In this document: in pieces, positions 33,619 through 45,556 of the stretch
Numbering within the stretch: the stretch's first letter is position 1
Layout: each line of letters begins with the position of its first letter
Assembly: GCF_000006565.2 (NCBI RefSeq)
Contig: NC_031469.1
Coordinates: 1,632,583 to 1,696,582 of the forward strand
DNA: 64,000 bases
Direction of reading: 5' to 3'
Source: Toxoplasma gondii ME49
Taxonomy: Eukaryota; Apicomplexa; Conoidasida; Eucoccidiorida; Sarcocystidae
The notes under the pieces: model-generated
Seen by the model: the letters and a program-made list of their open reading frames with translations, nothing else
What the model was told of the DNA's origin: nothing
Database searches by the model: none
Position numbers and translations under genes: made by a program

Positions 33619-35876
33619 ATGCTGTTGGTTTACGTGTTTACGGTTGTTTTGCTGCTTGAGACATCAAACAGTAATGACGGTTGCACTCTGGTCCGTTATC
33701 TCATGCACCACACGCCTCGAGTATTTCTGTGTGAGTCATGCTGCAACAGCTTCACACATTATGTTCTACATCGACCAGACTAACTGTGGCCCCTGTTTTT
33801 CAAAAGCTGCGTTGGCAACGGATCTTTGGCGAGCAGTTGATGTGCATGTCACTTTTACAGCGCTGTCGTAGGCTTGTTCGCGATCTTTGGCGAGATGATT
33901 ATTATTTGGGCTTGTCTGGAAGTTTGTTGTAAGCCTCAACAGTGAGCACGTTTCTGCTTTGTTATTTCTAGGGGAATACTGCACTGCACCTCCCTCATCA
34001 TCCCCGCACCTGCACAAACCTTGGGTCTGCCACAACATCATCGAGCAGTAGCTGAGTAGAACACAGAAGGACGAAAAGGCTGCAGCCCTTTGGATCCGGC
34101 TTCCTACATGGCACTCCTTCCCAGGCCGGCACGCCCTGCTTAGCAAGGTGGGGAAGTGGTAAATGTTCATTCAAGCCACTTCTGTGCGTCGCTACAGTCA
34201 TTTCGTTTGGCCGAGTTCACGCCCTGGTTTTCTGGGCTTCTTTGTCAACAGGCTTTGGTCCTCACATCCACTGCACGGTAGCCGGTGGCGCGTGCGGCGG
34301 AGGATGCGGGCACTGTGGTGAGGCGGGCCCAATTGCAATTGCGTGCGATCCCAGGGGTCCAGCCGTTGTCGGCTGCATGTCCGGTGGCCAATGCTGTCCA
34401 CCTGTGGGCATCCCAATCACTCCTGGATGCTGTCCAGTTGACGGTGGAGGCTGTGACCGAGTTGGTGGCAGTCTTCGCGCTACTTCTGGGCCGGTGAGCA
34501 CGGGGCCAATCAGTGTAGGCCCCGTCGCAGGCTGCTCCGCGTCCTCAATTCTTCCGCCCACAAAGACGTCTACAACAACACACACCAGTCATTCAAATCC
34601 TTGCCACGCGTCTTGTCCTATGGACGCGGACACGCAGCAACGGACAGCAGTGGAGAATCCGGTGGCAAACACGTGCCAGATTTCCATCAATACAGGTACG
34701 TGAACATGACGCGCGGGAAGGTTGTCGTCCGCAGGTCTTTGAGATTAGTTGCAGTGTTCACGGAAAAGTGAGACATCTTTTTGGTCATCCTCGAGCATTC
34801 TCCGTGTGAATTCTGTAGGTCGCCAAGAAAAGAGCAGGTGCAAAACGAGAAAAGGTCGAAAAGGCCACGTGGTTGTTGAAACTGACACTCACTCGAGTAG
34901 CAGCAGTAGTGACGACGAGTGCGTTCCAGCCATTCGGACACACGTTCTCGGCGCTCGTAACACACGAAGCCGGCCTTCTAGTCCTCGGCGTCGAGCCTGC
35001 TCTCCCTCGAGATGTGCGTCTCCTACACCTGACCCAGAGGTCGGCTGCCAACGGCATCGCAGCTGCAGTTCCTCGCCTTCTCCACACCCACCCTGGCGCC
35101 GTCGCCCTGCTCGTCCCCTGCCACATCGCCGGCCACCATCTCGACGCCCGCCTTCTGGTCACAGACCTCGGCACCCTGCCCACTCTCCCGCTCCGCCTCT
35201 GCAGAGACCTAGGCACACCTCTCAGTCTCCACCTCCTAGCTGTCGCCACAAAGGACCGCCGCCTTCCTCAGGCGAGAGACGATCCAGCCGTTGTCGTTCT
35301 CCGCACCCACCAAACAGACGCCACCGAGCTGCCTCAGCTGAAACACCATATCGGCACGCGAGACGGAGGCCGAGACCGTCTCACGGTGACCCGCCGCCGC
35401 CTCCCGGTGGACCACAGGGACATCCGCACAAGCATCCGTTTCGTAGCCACTCGAAACCTGTCGGGTCCAGAGGGAGAAGCAGCCACGCTTATCCTAGATC
35501 CCTGTCCCCACGCCCGCGCGGACCCCCCGGGGGTGGGCGACGCTTCATCGGAAGCAGCCCGCTGCCCGCCGAAACCCCACACTACAGCTGTGAGGCTGTG
35601 CCATATTCCCCCGCAATCTACCCCGCAACACCTTCTGTCTCACCTTTCCCCACTCGAGCACTTCCTCACTATCGAGGCTACACACTCCCAGTGTCACCGC
35701 CGCTCATACAGCGTCCCCACCAGCCGTTGCCCCACGGTCCTGTGATGTCATTCTCTCCTCGACCTCCACCGGTCTTGAATGGCAAGTACCCTTGGGCGCT
35801 GGGCATCAACAGAGAGCCACTCGTTCTCCCTCCTGCAGTCCGGCTACCCAGACATCCTTTTCTGACCACGATATGA
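33619..35876 (+). CDS. Predicted secreted protein: Cys/Gly-rich domain plus long Arg/Ser/Pro-rich tail, about 520 aa
   Basis: Exon 1 starts at ATG 33619 with a signal peptide (MLLVYVFTVVLLLETSNSND) and may end at 33679 (phase 1; the donor gttgca is weak). Exon 2 (34252-34695) follows acceptor tttgtcaacag and encodes a Cys/Gly-rich segment (GGACGGGCGHCGEAG, GGQCCPPVGIPITPGCCPVD). Its donor gtacgt in phase 1 pairs with acceptor ttctgtag before 34819. Exon 3 (34819-35876, stop TGA after PFLTTI) encodes a Ser run, SSSSSSDDE, then about 300 residues of SR/RPP/PSP composition ending in a Tyr/Pro-rich tail (FSPRPPPVLNGKYPWALGIN). Exons 2 and 3 are well supported; exon 1 is less so. The tail resembles SR or mucin-like disordered regions, but a signal peptide argues for a secreted or wall protein. 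No homologue recognised. Confidence 0.55.
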
Positions 35877-36888
35877 TAAGGGCCTTGGTCCTCTCACCTT
35901 GTAGGTTACTGAGGAGAGTATTTGGAGATGCCCGAAAGAAAGGAGCAACAACAAGAGAAAAAACGCACCCCCTAGGCCCCCCTAGACCTGTTTCCCGACC
36001 GACTGCCGTGCCTCGAATTTGAGCGGGAGGTGCACTTTCGAAATAGTCGATATTCGGTGTTTACCTGTAGCATGTGCTAGTACGTATTTCCCTCGAAATA
36101 CACGGAAAGTGTCACCTTTTACTTCCTGTTTTTCGGGTTTGCGGATTCATCATCGCACTTGTACCAACGTTTCGCTTCTCTCATGTTATATAAACACGCC
36201 TCTATAGCTTCAAGTTCCTCGTCACGCTGTGATCTCTACCCCATTTGCTTCATGGTGTACTGCGGGCTTCCACGTGGGTGTCACCGGTTTCACTCGCTTC
36301 TCCTGCCTAGAAAGAACTTAGTCCTTCTCTTGACTCCCATTCTTCGGGAACTTATATTTTTGCCGCGCGGGCATTGTAGCGTTGCAGTTTTGCGTTCGTC
36401 TCTTATGGCCGAGCTTGTAGGACTGCGACACGTCACAGCGGCTGGACCTCGTGTGAAAAACAAGGAAACTTAAGTCAGAATTCAAAATCCACACATCAGG
36501 ACAAATCCAAGCTATGGCGTGCCGTCCACGTTTCACCGAAGCACCACAGGCGCACCGTTACCGCATAAAAAATTGATAAACATTTTCCAAAAACGCTACT
36601 TTGAACCCACTTTTGAAGAATCAGACCGTAGGCCGTCGTCGGTGCCAGGCCAGCTGTTCTTACAGAGCTTCCGCTACTCCTCGGATCCCGTGTAGGCTTG
36701 AGTGAAATAAAACGCATGCGTATAGACAGTTTACTGAACGTATATGATACGTTCCGTGGCAGCAGCTAGAATACGCACACACACCCACACATCTGTTTTC
36801 CCCTCTAAAACTGAGAAACGCAAGTGTTTCTCCTTGTCCCTGTTTCACCACCTACCCATATAGAATTCACCCGCATGTGCATTTGCAC

Positions 36889-36939
<51 letters not shown>

Positions 36940-37065
36940 TGAATTCAAGTTTCACGGATGATGTGACGAAGTCAGCGAAAACGCTGGAGAATCAAATTTT
37001 GTTCCTCGTCACGACCGGCGGGTCTGTCTTTTCCGTTAGACGCGGGGAGCGCATCCAGCATCATT
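35877..37065. other. Convergent 3' spacer with a (TA)n tract
   Basis: Lies between the stop of the + gene (35876) and the stop of the minus-strand gene (37066). No supported frame. A TA run sits at 36891-36934, the first long one since 18.7 kb. Confidence 0.5.
36891..36934. repeat. (TA)n microsatellite
   Basis: Uninterrupted TATA run of about 44 bases, followed by TGCACATG. Confidence 0.9.
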
Positions 37066-40000
37066 TCAGTTCGCTTTCCGCTTCTTCGTATCGCTTTCTC
37101 TCGAATTTGGAAGCACTTCTTGGATGGCCATGGCGGGACTCTGGTACTCGGGAATGGAATCCCCGTAGGCGTTGCCGCGGTCGAGCCACCACATGTCGTA
37201 TTCGTCCAAGAAGTTCACATCTTCTTTCTCTTCTTCCTCAGCTGCATCCGCAAGACTGTCTCTTTCTCGTTTCTCCCAGCCTCCGCTGTACCTCTCTTCT
37301 TCAGGCAGGAGACCGTCGTGACCCGCACGTCTTTGTTTTCTCTCTGTGTTTTCCAACCTATCAGGAGCGTCTCCACCCTCCTCCCTCGCATTCGCATCGA
37401 CACCGAGTCTCGTTTCGTGTCTCCAACTGAAATGGCCCTCAAGCTGTTCCTTCTCCGATTCTCTCTCTTCTTCGCTTTCTGTGTGTCTTCGATAACCAGG
37501 CGAAAGGCGAGTCTTTTGCCCCAGCTCCCGCCGGCGTTCGTCTCTTTCTCTACTCTTCTGTTCAGCCTTAACCTCCCTAGAAAGGATGTCGCGCCCCGAC
37601 AGGCCCGCCCTGCGCAGAAAAAGGAGATCCCTGTCTCCTGAATCCAATTCGTCGCCCTGCAGAACTTCCTCCTGCAAAGACAGCCATGGAGTTCTCCGGA
37701 GCGACTGCCGGATCCGCCTCAAACGGGAAGCGGCGCGGCGCAGGACGCCCGATGGCGGCGTCAGAGGAGCCCCAAAAGCACTCAGGACCTCATCCGGCGG
37801 GGCCTGCGAGGCGACATGAAACACCGGAAATGAAAAGCCGGTAGTCATTCGAAGGTTGTCGGGGAGAACTCGTGCTACGAACCAGATATAGAGTTATACG
37901 CTTCTGCATCTGCATGGAACTCGCGTAAAGTTGCATCTTGCACCGGTTCTGCTACGGGTACACGTGAATCGAGGAAGTTTTCACAGTGTACAGCCGTTCT
38001 GAGGTTGCACGAGAAGCGACGCAAACCACAATCGAACCCTGCAGCAAGAAAGGGTGAAAAATCCGAACACTCGAAGAAAAAGGTCAGGGACCAGACAAAG
38101 AAGAGAGACTGTGAGCTGCTGCACCTGAATCCAGAGTGACGAGAGTCGAAAGAAGATTTTTTTCTCTTTCACAGCCACGCAGAGGAACAGGAGAGACCCC
38201 GCAATACGCAAACAGAACTGGAACAGATGCGCACGACTGGCACGAAAGGGAGACAGACCAGAGAGACCGACGGTTCGACACAGGGTCTGGACAGAACATG
38301 TCGCGAACAGAAGAAAAGGCGTTAAAGCAAGATTGACAAGCACACGAAACGGCTCTCCACGTCCCACGGCACCACACAAAAAGGCAGAAAACGCGTTTCG
38401 AATGAAGGAGAAAAATGAAAAAGCAAGATCTTTGTGTTCCAGATTCAAGTTCCAGGGTGGTCTCAGAGCAGCGTTCAGATGCGTGTAATGGAGTAGCAGT
38501 AGCGAACACCAAGTATCACTACAATTCACCGGAAATTGAAGAAAACAAATGCTGGGATGGTCCGCGCGTACTACGTGGATCACCATTACCATTTTCAGAG
38601 AGAGAGAGAGAGAACGGCCCCAGACTGATACCCTGCGACCCCCCAAAGCAACTTCATTTTCATTGAGAAAAGGCGACCGCGGGTTTCACGACAAAGAAAA
38701 GAACCTTTTGCTGAGAAGCGTCTCCTCGCTGAAACGAGTTCCTCGGAATCCTCCGAAACTAAAAGCCTGGTGTTGTTACCAAAAGAAAGCAACATACCTC
38801 GTCTGGGCGCACAGCATCTCCAAATTCATCGCCATACTTTCGGTGACACCACAGAGGCCTATACAGCGCCATCAACCGAGGGTATCTCTTCCTGAAGACA
38901 AGCGTGGGAAGTAAAAGACATTTTCTGTTGCTTTCCTCAAACATTGAAAGTTTGCGACCTTCCACAGCCTGTATGTTCACGACTGAAATGAATGCAAGTT
39001 GATATTTAAACAGACTAATACAAAGACGTTTATCGTCAGAACAAAAAAAACAAATCTGGCGGCCTATTTATTCGACAGATAAGCTGAACCCTTGACAGCT
39101 TCGCTTTTATTTCACCAACGAAATCCGGTACAAACTTCTACCAACTGCTGTCGTTTTTCTGCAAGCATGCGAGCAGCAAAACTGTGGTCTGTGCCGATCA
39201 TTTGCGGTTTTCTCTTTTGAACGGCCTTCCTGTTTCTCCTGTTCACGCATGCATGCCAAAATGAGACAGCAAGAGTCCTTGACGAGAAGATGAGGAACAG
39301 ACCCCGGCATTAAATACGTAGAAAATATGCATTGCAACGACACGCTACCCCCTCTTGCGCATATACAAATATCTCCTTATATATACACACATACACACAC
39401 AGGTGTATATACAATATATCCTTATATATATATATATATATATACATACAAACGCAGGTGTATTTGCATCTCGACGCGCCGATACACACATATACAGCTA
39501 TATATACAAGGTGGCTATACAGTGTTTTTGTGTGGACGAGGCACGCATGTCAGACTTTCGTTCCAAATCACCGAGTTCGACAACGAGTTCGTTCGAGAGT
39601 CAACCGAATCGTAGCCCGACATACCACAAAGTAGATCCCTGAAATGGAAAAAAGGTCTTCAAATACGTTTCGAGGACCTCAGACTGTATCGCTGGAATAC
39701 TAAACTTTAAAAATATAAAACACAGTGATAAATGTGTATTGAAGAGACTACGACTCAGCATTTGTCGTTACCTCAGGAGTCGGTCTTCATATTCAATATC
39801 AGAATAACATCCAATCTCGGAATGAAAATCTGTGTAGCGTCCCTCCCGATGGGCCTCCGTCATCCAGAAGTGCCACAATTCTGCCATCTCGTGCGTAGAC
39901 ATCTTCGGAGACATGTAGCTGCAGCGCATCCCACACAGGCCGACGAAAGGTAGTTTCGAAAGAGTCATTTTACCTTGTGAACTCCACTCAGTAGTTTTAT

Positions 40001-43000
40001 ATAAGTGAGGAAACAGATTGACGCATGAATATATAGAGGTAAAAGTACCTCTCCCTCTCTCCCTCTGACTCTCTCTCTACATATACATATAAATATATAT
40101 ATATATATATATATGAACGTGTGACTGTGATTCGAGACACATGGACAACAAAAGTATCTAAAGATCGACATATTTGTGTATATGATTAAGGGGATGCGGA
40201 TGAAATCCCAGATCCTAAACCGTAGAGAGAGATCCACAGAGAAACAACTATGCAGACACGTAGACAGGCGGAAACGCAACGAAGGTGCCGAGACAGAAAG
40301 AAATCGATGTCGTATGAAGGGGACAACTGCATCCGCGCCTGAACACAAATTGGTAACAGTGTCGGGCAACAACGCTCCCTTTCCTTTTATCCTCCCTGGC
40401 TCCCCTCTCGCTCGCTGCTCACCAATTTGCGTGGGGAACGATGTCTTCACCGAGCATGTTGATGGCAATTGTCTGTCCTTCTCCATCTTCGCAGTTCCAC
40501 TTTCCGCCCCCTTCGTGGTCGTAACCGGCTGCCTTTGGAAGATCACTCGCGATTTCTTTTCCTTTCCAGATGTCCACAATTGTCTCTGGCGTCGCGCGCT
40601 CGGCCGCGATGCAAGCTGAGTGGTGGGTTGCCCCCTCGTAGATCGCCTTCTTGTACACAGGGTGGTTTCGAAGATCCGCACTGCATGCAGCAGAAAGCGC
40701 AGCAGAGCTCGCGAGCCCCAGACTTCACTTCGTCCGGATTCTCGGTCATCTTCCATGGCCTGGGGAGAGTGCATCCAGGAGGCGGCTCGCCGCACAGAGA
40801 CGAGCCTTGTTCCGTCTTTTCAGGGATCGTCCACGCATCGGAGAGCTTGCAGGCAGGATAAAGATGCGGATGTTGCACAAGCACAAACGCCTTCTCGCCA
40901 CCACCCACCGACAGCGCCTCGCATGAGTGACGCTTCTGTCGACACATGCAGTCCCGCAGGCGACTTACCGCACCCGCATGCACGATTCTCTACGGAGTTC
41001 AGACAGTCTCTTTCTTCTCAGGCGTATTAAACCTGTTTAAACTCACTATCTGGACTTGATGATGAGTTGACCGCGTTCGTAGGCTTCTCGGAACATCGGC
41101 TTGTCCAACAACTGTGGCCTCCGTCTCTTTCGTTTCTTCCTCTTCTTCTCTGCGCTGGAGACTCCCGCGCCTTCTGCCTCGCCCTCGGGTGCGCCCTCTG
41201 CCTGCGCCTCGTCCTCCCGCTCTTCGCGCTCCTCTTCTTCTTCTTGCAGCCATCTCTGCATCTCGTTGTACTGTTCAACGTAATCTGCGTTGATGCCCCG
41301 TCGAACAAAGGGATGCGGAAAACAGATACAAAACGACGAACAACAGCGACGGCGTGCAACAGACGAAGCCGCATCCTTCATTCTACGAGGGTCTCGCCTT
41401 CTGCACCTTACCATCGTTGTGGTGGATTCACAGAAGTTGGCAATCGGCGAAATGACTGTTCCGAACTATCCGCGGGGGAAGGACCAGTCGCTAGGAAAAA
41501 GAGAAACACGGCTTGGGGTTCAACGCGGGACCGCGAACAAATCCTCGAACTGAAGTCAAACATGGCTACCAATACCTCTTCCTAGACAGTCCTGTTCCGC
41601 TGCAAGCAACGCTCTTTTTCGGCATGTGCAGAGCACTCGATCGCAGGCATACCGTCTACGTTACAGGCACGAGCGTTTCCTTTTCCCTGGACAATCCGCC
41701 GTCTCTTGGCTGTGCGGAACACACGGGGGCGACGGAGGCGCTTCGACTCAGGAAGAACGCGACTGCCAAAAGACTACTTCGGTAAGATTTTCTCGGATTT
41801 CTCGCGAATGAAAATCTTACCGAAGTGACGAGTCCAGCCAGGATCCAGAACGTAGCCACCGAATCGACCCGCAGCAGCCAAGTCAAATTCAATAGGAGCC
41901 ACCGGAGGTCCCGGCGAAGGGTCTCGCGAATTATACGGCATTTCCTGGAGAATGACAACAAAGCACACAGCGAGTATGTCTTGAACGAAGCGTCCATGCA
42001 GTGAACAAATATGCACTAAACGAAGTGAAGCTCGAAAGGCACTTCACGAAAAAGAAAAGAGCGAAAGTATGGGCGGAATACTACACCACCTTGGATGTAT
42101 ATTAACCGAGGGTGAAATACGGCATTTCCTTGGAGAAAACAGACTGCGCGAGCAAGTTGCCCTGGGCGTATTCTGCTGAATCCATCTCAGCGCTTTTGAA
42201 CGGCAGATAGGCCACCCTCTTCTGAATCCTGGGAGAGAATGAAACTTATGAAGCACGGGGCTTTCCCTCACAGCCGATGTCTCCCCTTGGAAACGCTGGA
42301 AAACGAAGCTCTGTGTCTGACAGATATTCCGACCTGACGCACTGAGGTGTATTTGCACCTCAGGTTTTTGCACGCAGAAAACAAGGCCAGACACAGATGG
42401 CGCATGCAAGTCGATATAGTGGAACAATGGGAGCGCGGAAACGAGGACCCTCGCTGCAGTGCCCTAGAAAACAAAGACATCTTGTTTATCGCCAGGCCAC
42501 TGGAGGCACACACAGAAGTGAACGCTTACGATAAATTCGCCCTTTGTGTGGGTCCATGGGTTCGGCATTTCGCTCATGTCGTACTGGGGAAGAATATTTC
42601 TCCATCCTGAAGAAAAGCACGCGCAGGACTCCGGTTGCAGGGAACTGCATGCAAGGGAATGAAACAAATTGTGCAGGCTACCTAACCACGTATAAACATA
42701 TATACAAATATGAATAAATGTACAGCGAAAGAGCGAGAGAGGAAGGCAAACGAGCAAACGAATGCGTGAGGAAAAATCTCCTCGATGTTCAAAAGCTAGA
42801 AAAGTTAGTTGAACCTCGAGCGTCGGTTGCTCGAACGCGTCGTCTCGTTCAGCAGTTCTAACGTGAGGAATCTCGATCCAAAGCAATTCACCTGACACTC
42901 ATCATCTAAATCGCATCCGAGTCGAAAACGGGCACTTGCCTGTATCTGGAAACCCTTCCTCCGTCGCCCTCTTGTGGTGAAAAGCTCCCCACAACCTCTC

Positions 43001-44039
43001 CTCCAAATCGAGGTCTGTCTCTCCTGAAAACAAAGAGAAACAGAAGAGACGCCCCCGTCGTTTCCGAGGCGCGGAAACGCAGACAGCTGCCAGGCTGTCT
43101 GACGCAAACGATTCGGCCCTGCAATTCCCCCTGGCGCCGCGGATCAAAATTGAAGAAATGCTGTGGGACAGCCAAACCCAAAGGCGCGAGGAGTGGGAAA
43201 CCGTGATGATAGGCTTCGCAGCTAGAGACATCGACTTGCAACGCCGCCAGAGAACGTGAGACTACGTGCACGCACAAAAAACACGCACGCAAGTAAAACG
43301 ATTCGAGATCGTAAATGCATACACATGTACGTATACATAAATGCTAGATCCACATACAAATTTACCCCCATAGACAGAACATCATATGGATATGTATTTA
43401 TTTATACATGCCTGTTCGTTTTCTGTCGCCGTTAATAGAGTGATAACAGTATAATCTGTGAACTACTGTGCGTAGCGCACAGTCGATGTAAAGGAAAACG
43501 AAAAGGATCCTCTTGCTACGCGATGCTAACGCATTGGAGTTGCGTTCGGAATATGCATGCACATGTTTGGGGTATTTTCCTGGATTTTCCAGCAAGCCGC
43601 ATGCAGACGTTCTGTAGGAATTGGAGGCCTCACCGTAGTAGACGTCGGAGTTCCCACAGGGGATCCGGTCGAAGGTGATTCGGTGAGGCCTGTCAAAAGC
43701 CTCCCTGAAAAGGACGCCGTGGTCCAAATGCTTGGGTCGAGCCTCAGCTCGCTGCCGATCTTTGGCGAGAGGATTTAAAGGCAAAGTCGTCCCCATGCCA
43801 TCGTAGAGTGCCTGGCCCCCGTCAATCACGCCTGAAGAAAACGAAGAGCGAACGCAGCAAGCAGGAAGTCCAATGCAGAGACGGAAAAGCCTCCAAGCGT
43901 CTCACAAGGAGGAATGCGTTTTTGTCTACGCACCTTTCGCTGCCGTTCCTCAGACGTCAGTAGATCAATCTACGTATGAACAAGTATCTCTCCTCATGCG
44001 TAGAGGGCTCACATACACACTCACATATACAGTATGTAG

Positions 44040-44070
<31 letters not shown>

Positions 44071-45556
44071 GGTATGGATGCAGATAGAGATAGGGCGTGC
44101 ATGCAGGTGTAAGTGCATATTTGCAAGTGTGGGTTACTGGAGACAGACAAGGGGGAATCGGAACATCGAGGCGCTCTGGGAGTATGGTGGTCGAGAGAGC
44201 GCGAGAGCGTTTCTCTGGAGAAGATGCCTGCTTTTCGTCACACCTGCAGGCTTGTCGAGCATCTTCCGCCCATCAACGTAAGTCCAATTGCCTTTGAGGA
44301 ACTGCAGCCAGAAATTGTCTTCTTTCGTGTGGACCTTGTAGAAGGGCACAACATGCTCCCACTGTAAAAAAAGGAAAAAGGAGAAGAACCGCGAAATACG
44401 AAGGAGAGCGAGCGCGACGCCGCCACATTCTGAAGAAGAAACGAAGAGAAGAAGAGTACGGAAGTACAGAGGAGAAGAGAGGTAGAAAACAAGATGCAGA
44501 AAAGCTAAAAACCTCAAGGATTTCCAAAGGAAGAAAGCGTGCGAATCTTACCGGCATGGTATCAATTGGATTGTCTCTACACTCGAAAACTTTCGTCTCG
44601 AACGCTGTCCCCGGAGGCGCCATATTCATCTGGAAGCTCGCAAGCCCCCTCCGACTTCTCTTCGCTTCTCGTCTCGCGCGCGTCGCTCCACATCTGTATG
44701 CTTTTTTCTGCGTGAACAGCGTTCTTCGTTTTCTTCCTGCAGTTTCGTCTTCAAATCCGGGAGACGAGATCCCCGATCCTGCTCTCCACCACACAACAGG
44801 AGAGTCACTGCGTTCTGAGGGGGACGCGACACCCGGCCTCACGCCTGGTAAGGCGGTGTACGTACATCTCGGTGTCGCCGCTGCATTTTCCAGGCGCGCA
44901 AGTCCGGGGGCTCTCCTGTGACTTTTCTGAGGAGCAACGTCGTCCTTGCCGGTGTGAAAAGAGGATAGATTTCTCTGCAGGCTTTTCTGCTGTCTGAGGA
45001 AGGTCTCCGCCGTGGAAGGTCGGCAGTGGAGGCTTCCTCGGTTTGGAGACAAGAGCGAACTCTCGTGAGAGAAAAGAAACGCCCGCGGCAAGGATCCCAA
45101 GCTCTTCGCGGGGAAGCCTCGCGCTCTCCGTCGCACTTTGGAGACTCCAGAAAGCAACCGTTCTGGTCGACAGGAAGGCAGCCACCCAAGAACTCTCTCA
45201 CAGCCTGCCGCAACAGAAAAAAGGGCACAAGAGAGAAGAAAGGAAGAAGACGAGAGAAGAGACGACGACTGGGAAGAAGAGGGAGAAGAACAAGAAGGAA
45301 AGGCAGGCGTTGAATCAGGAGGTGAGAGGATAGCGGAGGAAAGAGATCCGCGACCAGTTAAGCGTGGAGAGAAGCGCCTAGGGGATGAAGAGGACGAAGC
45401 GGGGAGAGAGAACGAAGACGCCGCGCTCCCAGGGCGAGGCCCCGCCGCTTGGGGACAGGCTCTAGAGAGGGAGACGGCGAACGCGAGGAGAGAAACGCGA
45501 GTTGAGATGACGAATGCAGGAAGCGAGAGAACGGACAACAAAGAAAGCGCCTTCAT
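37066..45556 (-). CDS. About 14-exon gene of unknown function with signal-like N-terminus and long leader
   Basis: Exons in order: 45556-44552, 44361-44244, 43831-43634, one near 43260-43100 (edges unsure), 43023-42940, 42891 to about 42815, 42606-42530, 42221-42107, about 41927-41821, 41284-41047, 40680-40423, 39918-39772, 38891-38798, 37803-37066. From 41284 onward every junction keeps phase. Start MKALSLLSVLSLPAFVISTR is signal-like and is followed by about 280 Ser/Arg-rich residues, as in bipartite plastid leaders. Conserved-looking pieces include WEHVVPFYKVHTKEDNFWLQ, LDHGVLFREAFDRPHRITFD, AEYAQGNLLAQSVFSKEMPY, EMAELWHFWMTEAHREGRYT and the C-terminal FLDEYDMWWLDRGNAYGDSI. An acidic then Lys-rich stretch is encoded near 41240-41130. 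The intron after 42940 has a GC donor. No family recognised. The ATG at 45631 is an alternative start. Confidence 0.6.
39400..39445. repeat. TATACA/(TA)n tract in intron
   Basis: ACACAC and TATATA runs in the intron between exons 39918-39772 and 38891-38798. Confidence 0.75.
40082..40114. repeat. (TA)n tract in intron
   Basis: TA run preceded by CTCTCTCTCC-type repeats, between exons 40680-40423 and 39918-39772. Confidence 0.8.
44042..44072. repeat. (TA)n tract in intron
   Basis: TA run between exons 44361-44244 and 43831-43634. Confidence 0.8.

Noticed and set aside
34785..35745. Alternative frames over 34.8-35.7 kb (154-codon minus, 290-codon plus)
   Set aside because: The plus frame continuing to 35876 has phase-matched splice sites and a stop; the others are composition-driven shadows of an Arg/Pro/Ser-rich sequence.
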